This document shows, one piece after another, positions 23,312-32,800 of a stretch of DNA of 64,000 bases. A program made the position numbers and the translations under genes. The notes below the pieces were generated by a model that worked only from the letters and a program-made list of their open reading frames with translations, searched no databases and was not told the origin of the DNA. Source of the stretch: Datnioides undecimradiatus (Eukaryota > Chordata > Actinopteri > Lobotiformes > Datnioididae); the NCBI GenBank assembly GCA_008933995.1, contig WARS01000011.1, positions 10,693,516 through 10,757,515 on the forward strand, read 5' to 3'. Each line of letters begins with the position of its first letter. The stretch's first letter is position 1.

Positions 23312-24445
23312 GGCTTACTGCTTATGTAGTAGATTCCCAATAAACACTAGACTTAGAAGGATACTCCAACGTGCTCCCACTGAAGGAAAGGGAAGAAAAG
23401 AAGATGAAATGTTGGAAGAAAACAGCAAAAAACTAAGACATTAGCTAACTTTGCATTAAATAGGGTTACGTCCCAGCGCCGGAGGTCATGTTTACAAACC
23501 CAGTGATTAATTATATATCTTGTTATACTAAAATGTTAATGTCAGCGCCAAAATCAAACCATTAGCAACATTTTAAAGCTCAAAGGGAAACAACATGTGA
23601 CAGCAGAGGACTGTTAGCTAAGTTCCTAATGTTGGCTAGTTGTTCAGCTAACTAACGCTAGCATTTTGTAACGTAGCGCCTAAAGAGACGACTGAAGAAA
23701 CTTTGTGGTTACTACGTGACAACTATGAGACGACAACTATCCATAAGGTAAATCACAAAGTAAGTAACACATGTAACATATAATTAATATATACGTGCCG
23801 CTAATTCAACGTTTAGCTCTCCATCCACTGTTTGTGTTGTAATGTGCACTACTGCTTTCGTCCGGCTGACAACAGTGTACGATAAAATAAATAGTTCCTA
23901 TGTGAAAATTGTACACAGTAAACAGGGAAACTACTTTATTTCAACATTACGTCCACTGGCTTGTATACGCCACGCATTTAATGCAAGAGTTTTGATCTAG
24001 ACAGTATAAATCATTAATTGAGTTTTTGCAGTTAAAGTTGCGACGTGATGCCTTTGCTCGCACGCGAGGGTAGAAGAAAACTGAGTGATAAACATGGGAA
24101 TTTGTTTTAGTGATAAACTGTAGATGTTATACGTGGAAACTGCTCGATACCGATGCTCGATGAAAATGAATATAATTTTCCAGAGTGCGCAATTAGCTTT
24201 TGGCATCGATCGATCAAGACAAAGACCTGTGTTGTAAACCTTTATTGGACCGTTTTGCGAAGAAACTGAGGGGAAAACCTCGGGACCGCAGGACTGAGGA
24301 GCAAAGTCTCCCAAGTCTTTCTAAGGTAAGAGGTCAAGACAGCAGCTCACTACTGGTGTGTGTATGCGTGTTTATGTTTGTCAAGCTCTACTTCTCATGT
24401 TTGGTGATCAGTTTGAGTGTGAAAAGGAGACACTACTGTACATGT

Positions 24446-24459
24446 CACATAATCCTCTT
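24446..24459 (+). promoter_or_regulatory. Candidate CRX/OTX motif upstream of the left slc24a1 copy
   Basis: CACATAATCCTCTT contains TAATCC (24450-24455), the core bound by photoreceptor homeodomain factors CRX and OTX2. The same 14 bases occur at 29256-29269 upstream of the intact slc24a1, inside otherwise diverged flanking DNA. Function is inferred only from the motif and its retention in both copies. Confidence 0.35.
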
Positions 24460-24540
24460 TAAGGACTTAAGGTATGATACGTATTGTAAAGACTTGTTCA
24501 GTGTTATATGGACCTATAATGTCATATTGTACGAGCCATA

Positions 24541-24607
24541 TATATTTATATGTATGTATATGTATGTGTGTGTGTGTGTGTGTGTGTGTACATATATATA
24601 TATATAT
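24541..24607. repeat. Compound (TA)n/(TG)n microsatellite
   Basis: TATG and TG units followed by TA units, in the interval just before the exon carrying the left slc24a1 start codon. No equivalent is seen at the right copy. Confidence 0.9.
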
Positions 24608-24677
24608 CTCACCTATTTAGGCAGCTTGTTTTTGGTTTTTGGTTTTTGGCTGAAGGCCTCTTCTTCTTTGCAGAAAA

Positions 24678-27031
24678 ATGAATTCTACTGGAAAGAAGCA
24701 ATCGCAGCTGAGCCAGGTCCCGTTTCTCCTCTCTGCAGTTATTCTCTGTACCCTCTACCAGTTGATCATCAGTGTCAGACTGTATGAGCCTTTGCCAATG
24801 CCTCATATTGGAGAGGGTTCAACAGAGGGGGCTGAGGAGACTACAGCGGAAACTAATGTACCTCTCACTAAAAGAGATCAGCCAACATCAAAGATGCATG
24901 TGGAATATTATTCTGATACAACTTCAGATTTTAATGCACCCATCTGGAGTGAATCTCCACAATCACTAGCATCAAAACTGACTACAACGCAATGCATCCA
25001 CGTGTCCTCTGAGCCTCCACAGGAGACACCCACAATAGGTCCAGCTTCTGCTGATGAATCCCCACAAATTAAGGGTAAATACCCTGAAGATGTCTTCTCC
25101 ATTGAAGACCGCCAACGAGGCTGGGTGATTCTCCATATTACTGGGATGATGTATATGTTCATTTCACTTGTGACTGTGTGCAATGAGTTTTTTGTTCCTG
25201 CACTGGGCGTGATCACAGACAAGCTGGCCATCTCTGAAGATGTGGCAGGAGCCACCTTAATGGCTGGAGGAATATCTGCCCCTAAACTTTTTCCTCTCTT
25301 GATAGGAGTGTTCATTGCCCACAGCAATGTTGGCATTGGCACAATTGTTGGTTCAGCAGTTTTCAACATTTTGTTTGTGATTGCAGTGTCTGCTTTGTTT
25401 TCACGGGAGGTTCTTCATCTCACCTGTTGGCCGTTTTTCAGAGATGTATCCTTCTACATACTTGACCTCATCTTACTCATCATCTTCTTCTTGGATAACA
25501 TCATAATGTGGTGGGAAAGCTTGCTGCTGGTGACCAGTTACACTCTCTATGTGGTTTTCATGAAGTTCAATGTGCAAATAGAGCAGACCTTCAAGTCCCG
25601 CACAGACATAACAAACTTGTTAAAGTTATTGCTGTGGCAGAACCTAAAAATGTAAGGACTACTCTGTAACTTACAATACCTATATATATATCAGAACTAG
25701 TGCATGGAGCTGCAACTTTAAGCAAATGACCTCTTGAAGTCTGTTTGGTCTGTTTTTCATCTTTCATATTTTCTGACTACTGCACAACCTGATTTACACA
25801 CAAAATACCTGTTCTCCAGCAGGTCGTGCCTGCAGGTGAGGATGGATCAGGATGCTCTGAAGATGGTGAAAGTGATGAAGATGACAACAGTGACCCCTCT
25901 AAAAATGAAAATAATGAGACTGAAATGAAAGAGGAGGAAGAAGAAGAGAAAAATGAAAAGCCTCTGTCTTTAGAGTGGCCCAACACACGTTGTAAGCAAG
26001 CCACCTACCTCTTCTTGCTGCCCATTATCTTCCCACTGTGGCTCACTCTTCCAGATGTCCGTAACCAGGTAAAGAACAAGACACATTTCTGAAATCAGCT
26101 GCAGTATCTTCAATGCCTCAACAGTTTGGTTTTGCTTTTGTCTAACAGAAATCCAGAAAGTTCTTTGTTGTCACTTTCCTGGGCTCTATTCTTTGGATTG
26201 CAGTCCTCTCCCACCTCATAGTGTGGTGGGTTCATCAGGTCAGTAACCGTAGGGACATTAAAAGGTAGAATTAGAGGAGTGTTGCTTTGTTTCCTGATTG
26301 TGCACACAAGCATAGACAGGCTGCAGTATGTTTAGATAAAATAAACAGCTGAAAGATTTGTGGAAACAGGAAGCTGAGTTCAGAAACATGCTGTCTGATT
26401 AGGATATCACTATTTCTTGATACAGGTAAAATTATTCTTGATATACAGAGACTAATGCTGTAGCTTCTGCCTGGTCTGCATACTGGTTTACACTTGTAGG
26501 TGGGTGAGGCCACCAATCACATCATGACCATTCTGGCTGCAGGGATGTCCAGCCCTGTCCTCATTACCAGCGTGATTGTGGCTCGTAAAGGCCTAGGGGA
26601 CATGGCTGTGTCCAGCTCTGTGGGCAGTAACATCTTTGATATCACTGTGGGGTGAGCTCCAATAGCCTGATCTGTCAGGACTGAAAAATAAATGCAGATG
26701 AACACTCAGTTGATGGACTTCCTTCTTTCCCATTTCTATGTTTCTCCAGCTGTCATTTTGTTTTAAAAGTCTTCCAGTCCCGTGGCTCCTGTACACATCC
26801 ATCAATGGCTTGGCACCAGTGGCCGTCAGCAGCAATGGGCTCTTCTGCGCCATCGTGCTGCTCTTTATCATGCTCCTCTTTGTCATTATCTCCATTGCAT
26901 CCTGTAAGTGGAAGATGAACAACGCTCTGGGTTTCACCATGTTCCTGCTCTACATTATCTTTCTGGTGCTGAGCCTGATGCTGCAGTATCGCATCATTAT
27001 CTGCCCTGTTTCTGTGGGCATGTGGAATTGA
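24678..27031 (+). pseudogene. Degenerate tandem copy of slc24a1 (Na+/Ca2+,K+ exchanger 1)
   Basis: Recognisable exons are 24678 to about 25652, 25823-26084 (donor at NQ then GTAAAG), 26149-26238, 26500-26651 and 26770-27031, each matching the intact gene at 29889-35343. The first exon is open for 325 residues: signal/TM segment, Ser/Thr/Pro-rich extracellular loop, alpha-1 repeat and following TMs. Several lesions are visible. (a) The alpha-1 repeat reads [11 protein letters not shown] instead of [10 protein letters not shown], so the key Glu is Lys203 (codon 25284-25286). (b) The alpha-2 repeat reads GMSSPVL instead of GTSIPDL, so the key Asp is Val (26557-26559), and five residues before it are deleted. 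(c) A net 4-bp deletion after 25599 shifts the frame, giving a stop at 25653-25655. (d) Four loop exons are missing. If the donor at 25653 is used, the frame stops at 25928. A truncated but expressed protein cannot be excluded. Confidence 0.85.
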
Positions 27032-27670
27032 AATTATCACGATTCCACATATACTAATGGATTTGCTAGATCCAGATGGATTTTTTTCAAATGTGTATGT
27101 AATGTATACTTCATCTATGTATACTATTTTTATCAATAACTTTTAGGTTGTAGGGGGTTTAAATAATACAATTAAAATAATTTTAAATCATAACATTTAG
27201 GTTAATATCAAAACACAGAAACCCATTTTGTGGCATTTAAACCTTCATCTACTTTCACCACAGTATTTCAACATTCACTGTTAGACAGCAGGAATAATCA
27301 GCATGACAGCTAACCACTGTCCAATCTGCAGAAAAGTTTTGTTGTACCAGTGAAGGGAGGATAAAACTTAATGGGTCTTATACAGAACTGTTATCTCTAT
27401 TCCTTTCTAATACATGTTGCATGACTGATTGTTTCCAAGAATGTGATGTAAACTTGAATGAAATGTAACAATTATCCATTAGGAGTTTGAAAGAGTCATA
27501 GCTGAATTTCATTCAAGTGAAATAAAATAAAATCATTGCTCAGTTCAAGTAATTTGGGTAAATACCTCATGAATAAGTGGACTATCTTTTTTAGATGTAG
27601 ATTTTTTAGATTATTGCGGGTGCATGGTAAAAACTAGCTATCCATATATTTCAAAATATGTTTCTTATAA

Positions 27671-27712
27671 AATATATATATATGTATATATGTGTGTGTG
27701 TATGTGTGTATA
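27671..27712. repeat. (TA)n/(TG)n microsatellite
   Basis: ATATATATATATG followed by TGTGTGTGTATGTGTGTATA. Confidence 0.85.
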
Positions 27713-27834
27713 GGAACTCTCATGTTTTGTGACTGCTTTGTCAACTTTAATTAATGTTACTGCTAATTAACAGGTTAATAAAAGCAGTGTAAAAATAAGA
27801 GTGATTACATTTAATGTGGCAAATGGTGTGACTG

Positions 27835-27872
27835 TTTAAATTTAAATTTAATTTATTTAATTTAAATTTAAA
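27835..27872. repeat. AT-only inverted repeat
   Basis: TTTAAATTTAAATTT on the left is mirrored by AATTTAAATTTAAA on the right around an ATTTATTTA centre, so it can form a hairpin of about 14 bp. No cytosine or guanine is present in 38 bases. Confidence 0.7.
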
Positions 27873-28504
27873 ACATGGTAAGTTTAATTTTCATTTATTT
27901 GTCTTGCCATTAAATCGGATACAACAGAGGTGGGAGGATGTTGTGCGCGGCACCTGATTTTCACAATGAAAGCTGTCTTGTGTTTTCAATTAAGTGCACT
28001 TCAGACATCATTCTCACTTTTATATTTAATGAGCTGAAGATGTTCCCATCAACATGTTTGTAAAGATGAAGATTAAATGTTAGCTTTATAACTGTCCAAA
28101 CAAATCAGCATTCTCCAGGAAAGTAGACCATCAAGCAAATTGTACAATTAGGTCACAACATAAAAACAACCCAAAAGTACAACTAACTATTATCTACTAC
28201 TTACTTTGGATCAATTTGGCATCCAGCAGCCAACATTTCCAAATCTGTACCATCTTTTGAATTATTAATATTGAATTTGGAAATTTGTTTCAGGATTCAT
28301 ATAAAGAGATCTTTGTAAGACCAAACTCATTTTTCATTTAAAGTTATTTGTTAGTTATGTAAAAAAAACAATTCTTCAGTGGAATAGAGGGCTTAGCTTA
28401 TCTATGTACTTCAACATCTTTAAATTATAACTGTGACTAAATGGATGTTTGATTTAAGTAGCTGCAGCCTTCTTCTCAGTGAGGCGTGTTCAGGTGGATA
28501 AAAA

Positions 28505-29330
28505 CGACAGTTGCCAGCACCACCTGCAGGACAACAAGGAGAAGTACATAAACATAATCCAGTGTAACAACATGCACAAGTGGCTAATATCACAATTTAA
28601 AGTATTTGCTTTTATATGTTTGTATCCTCTTTGGTGTAATAGTTCTGTTTCTGATCAAACATGGAAATATGGCCTCTTGAAGAAAGTTACAGGTTAAGTT
28701 TTGGGGGGGGGGGACTGACTCTAAATTATTGGGCAAGTGCAGTTAAAACTTATTGTTATTGTACAGCCAACTTTCCATAAGCCGACAGTCAAAAAGTCTC
28801 AATTTCTCATGAACAAGTGAAAGCGAACAACTTTCCAAATGTCAAACTAAAAGTATCACTGTTCCTTTTACATTTCTCATGCACTTTGTATTGCTATGTG
28901 CACCGACACTTCTGTCCGGGTGAAGCTGACAGTGGAATGAATAGTTCCTGTGCGACAGAGAATTTAAATGAGAATCTTAATTTTTCTGAGCTGAAAAAGT
29001 CACAGAGGAACACCATAATTTCAACAAAATGCTATTGGCTTATGTAAATGATAAATTTTGGACTGGAATTTAAAGCTAACTGTTAACTATTTAATTACAG
29101 TAGTAAGTATTTTCTCCAAGTGTTCTCCAGACTTCATAAAATGATTTTTACGCTATAGTTATGCAACATAAAGGCATTAGACCAAAGAACTTTAATTTTG
29201 CATCAAATTAAATATTACTAAGGTAGGCTCATGATGAAGTGAGAGTGAGACAATGCACATAATCCTCTTAGAAGACTTCAGGTATTAGGTATTATGCTGA
29301 TCCATTGTGAAGACTTGTCCTGTGCCCTAC
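28505..29330 (-). repeat. Decayed duplicate of the ints14 5' region and shared promoter
   Basis: Three colinear matches to the DNA left of the first slc24a1 copy are visible. 28508-28565 matches 22719-22776 (the end of ints14 intron 2 and start of exon 3, sharing CCAGCACCACCT and GTACATAAACATAATCC). 28890-28950 matches about 23835-23905 (ATGTGCAC, CTTTCGTCCGG-like and AATAGTTCCT blocks). 29256-29330 matches 24446-24515 (CACATAATCCTCTT and GAAGACTTGT-like blocks). The ints14 exons 1 and 2 expected between the first two matches are not found. No open frame survives, so this is the remnant of the duplicated unit and not a gene. Confidence 0.7.
29256..29269 (+). promoter_or_regulatory. Candidate CRX/OTX motif upstream of slc24a1
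   Basis: The same 14-base CACATAATCCTCTT as at 24446-24459, containing TAATCC at 29260-29265. It lies about 620 bp upstream of the start codon and upstream of a probable 5' UTR exon donor at about 29449 (TCTGTG then GTAAGTCT). slc24a1 is expressed in rod photoreceptors in vertebrates, which fits a CRX-type site. Confidence 0.4.
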
Positions 29331-29888
29331 ATAACCCATTGGTCACTGGCAACAGTTTGGACTTTAGCTTGTGCCACAATACCCAGCTGCGGAAATCTGC
29401 TTTTGGAGATTTTTGCACCCTTGACTCTACAAGATAGTTGTTCTGTGGTAAGTCTCTATCTGCTTTGATTCAGTTTTTATTTCTATCTCCATTGATGATT
29501 TGTTTTCCTTGTGTTTGTTTTTGCGCACTGTCTGTCAGTCACTTATTCAGTTCAATGGCATTTTCTAGGATACCACCAATGGGCAAAGAAAGTAGCGATA
29601 ACAACCCCTTAATGGGCTTATCAGTAATGCTATGACAGTTATTTTCGGTGCATTCTCAAATGCTTTCAAACTTACTATACTGTTGTACCAACTGCTGCAT
29701 AAATAACATTTTATCTCTGTTGCTTCCTGTCATTTAGGCTGAGGATATGACATGAATCACCTTGTTGAAGTTTTGGATTCTTTTACCCCATGGTCTGCTG
29801 GGGAGAGAGCTGGACTTGTCCTCTACCAAAGCCCATTTATGCAGCTTAATTCTCCGTAACCAGAAGCATTACTGCTTTGGAGAGGAAA

Positions 29889-32800
29889 ATGTATTGTACA
29901 AGAAGGAAGCGATTGCAGCTGAGCCGGGTCCTGTTCCTCCTCTCTGGGGTTTTTCTCTGTACCCTCTACCAGCTGACCATCAGTGCCAGACTGTACGAGC
30001 CTTTGCCAATGCCTCAGATTGGAGAGGATTTTGGAGAAGGCTCAACAGAGGGGGTTGAGGAGACTACAGTGGCAATTCAGGGGCTGGAGGAACCTCTTAC
30101 TGCAACACATGAATTAGAGCCCACAGATCAAACAACTCCAGAGATGCATGTGGTGAATCATAGAGATACAGCTTCAGATTTGAAAGCTTCCACACCCACT
30201 GTATCTCCAACATCTCCACCAACTACAAATCGGACTGTTGTGCATTGCATCTATGTGGCCCCCGAGCCTCCACAGGAGACACCCACACCGGCTCCAGCTC
30301 CTCCTGTAACCACCATCACCCCAGTGTCTCCTGGTGAAGCCCCACATGTTAAGGGTGAATATCCTGAGGATTTCTTCTCCATTGAAGACCGCAGACAAGG
30401 CTGGGTGATTCTCCACATTATTGGGATGATGTATATGTTCATTTCACTTGCGATTGTGTGTGATGAATTCTTTGTTCCTGCACTGGGCGTGATCACAGAC
30501 AAGCTGGCCATCTCTGATGATGTGGCAGGAGCCACCTTCATGGCTGCTGGAGGTTCTGCTCCTGAGCTTTTCACATCCTTGATAGGAGTGTTCATTGCCC
30601 ACAGTAATGTTGGCATTGGCACAATTGTTGGTTCAGCAGTCTTTAACATTTTGTTTGTGATTGGAATGTGTGCTTTGTTTTCACGGGAGGTTCTTCATCT
30701 CACCTGGTGGCCACTTTTCAGAGATGTATCCTTCTACATACTTGACCTCATCTTACTCATCATCTTCTTCTTGGATAACATCATAATGTGGTGGGAAAGC
30801 TTGCTGCTGGTGACCAGTTACACTCTCTATGTGGTTTTCATGAAGTTCAATGTGCAAATAGAGCAGACCTTCAAGTCCCAACTGCACAAACACAAGAAAC
30901 TTGTCAGAATTATTGCTGTGGAGGAACCTGAGAAGGTAAGCTGTCCTATGAAAGGGCATGAATCTAAAACCTGAGTCTTTTATTATGTACATATATTACA
31001 GAGAGTTTTCTTAAGAGTGAAAGTAGCACTGAGCTTCTAACAGTGAAACAAAATTGAGGGCAAAGATATGGAACTTAAAAAAACAACTTGCACAGTGATT
31101 TATAGACAAATGTATTCCTCTCTCTGAGTTATAAAACAGATTTTGTGGCACATCTTACATTATTTGCTGCCACAATTTTTGCTATTGTTTAATCTTGTTG
31201 ACATTAAAGTAATGCTCTTACATACAAGTAATATGACCCTGCATTAACCAAATGCCTATTCTCTTCATTCATGCATGATATGCATAACTCAATATCTATG
31301 CATATACAAATTATTGCCAAAGAGTGAAATGATACTAGCAAAGTCCTTCGGGGACCGAAGCTAATCCTTTGCAGAGCTATGGCAACATATAGCATATTCA
31401 ATGCTGGTAAATGTGACTGAGTCTTAATTTACACAAAGAAAAACTATAGTGTTGATGCACATTCAGACGCTGGAGGGCCTGCTGGACCTGGTTTCCTACT
31501 TTAGTTATTTAATCAGTAGTGCTTTATGTAATTGTGATATCTAGGTTTTTTTGTTTGTTTTATTGCGATGAGGCATAATATTGCAAATTGCAAAACACAT
31601 AGATGTAGCTGCATCCTTTTTACTGACATCTAGCACCAACACGACTCCAAGAGTGTGAATAGCAATTTATAGTAGGATACAGTATACACTTTTATTCAAG
31701 CTCTACCAAAATGAAATGACTTTGGTCTATCTCTACCAATGAATGACTATCACTGAAAAAAACATTGTTGCACACAGACAAATGGGGATGATGAAGATGC
31801 CCGTCCTGCTCCAGAGGACAAGAATCGGTTAAAGGTAAAAAGTCAAACAATCAACCAACCAACCAATCAAGTGCCAATAGAATCACACAAAAATCATCTT
31901 TATATACTCGAAGTGTTCATTTGGCTGCATATTATTACACATCTTGTTAAACTTTCTGCAGTATTCTCTAAGAACGGGCCTCCCATTAGGTGCTGGCACT
32001 GCATTGATGTCCAACACTTTTATTTCAATGCCCGTTATTGTGAGCAGCTGTCGTGACCCCAGCTATCTCTTTCCCCAGTTGAAGCCTTCTCTTCAGCGAG
32101 GGGGAAGTTCAGCTTCTTTACACAACAGCACCATGAGAAACACCATCTTCCAACTCATGATCCACACATTAGACCCTCTCGGAGAGGGTGAGTACCATAA
32201 AGCCAATCTGCCCTTAAAACTGCTCTTATATTGAGTGTCTGGTGACTACATCCTTCTAATAGTAAAATGGATTAGCAAAGTGTCCCAAATGAAGGCAGCA
32301 CTAAGTCCAGATTGATACTAAGCAGATAAATACCTACCAAAGCCTATGGAGAGATCCATAGGTGTCTTATTTAACACATAACAATTATCAAATTGTTAAA
32401 GATTTTTAAACAATATCTATTATGTGAGAAACACACCATTGATAGCAATGATGTGGTGACTGACTAGTCTTGTAATACTTTAACTTATAGATTAGAAAGG
32501 TTACTATAACTCTATAGTGCATCACAGTACAGTGGTGATCAGTCTCACTGTTCACATCTTCCTGTTGTATAGTTGCAAACACTCCACTCCTAGCACAATA
32601 ATTAACTTTTGAATACATACTATACAATCTGAATCTCAGGCAGCAGTGCTTGTATCAACCCTCTTCTTGGAGATCACTGGTGACTGACTTGCCTCAAAAC
32701 AACCTTATAAAAGCCAGTGACTTACAGAACTCATTTAAATAACAATGTGCCGCTAAACTAAGAGACACAAAGATGTTAATCAGACCCTTTGAATTTTGTA

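Larger units (their letters stand above)
23312..24677. promoter_or_regulatory. Shared 5' region between ints14 and the left slc24a1 copy
   Basis: The 1.4-kb head-to-head interval holds the 5' UTR and promoter of ints14, with CpG-containing sequence around 23460-24100. It also has a probable non-coding first exon for the slc24a1 copy ending at a donor (TCTAAG then GTAAGAGG) at 24325/24326. Pieces of this interval recur upstream of the right slc24a1 copy. Confidence 0.45.
27032..28500. other. Intergenic DNA between the two slc24a1 copies
   Basis: AT-rich sequence without a recognisable gene. It contains a TA/TG microsatellite at 27671-27712 and an AT-rich inverted repeat at 27835-27872. The 3' UTR of the left copy, if still transcribed, would lie at its left end. 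Confidence 0.6.

Noticed and set aside
24200..24787. 195-codon open frame overlapping the left slc24a1 start
   Set aside because: It crosses the TG/TA microsatellite and the splice signals, and its end is a shifted frame of the slc24a1 exon.
29877..29888. Upstream TTG as start of slc24a1
   Set aside because: Not an ATG. The first in-frame ATG is at 29889 and aligns with the start of the left copy.
31964..32078. Extension of the slc24a1 loop exon leftwards from an AG at 31963
   Set aside because: The frame is open but the sequence does not resemble NCKX1. The acceptor at 32078 joins in phase and matches the conserved loop block.
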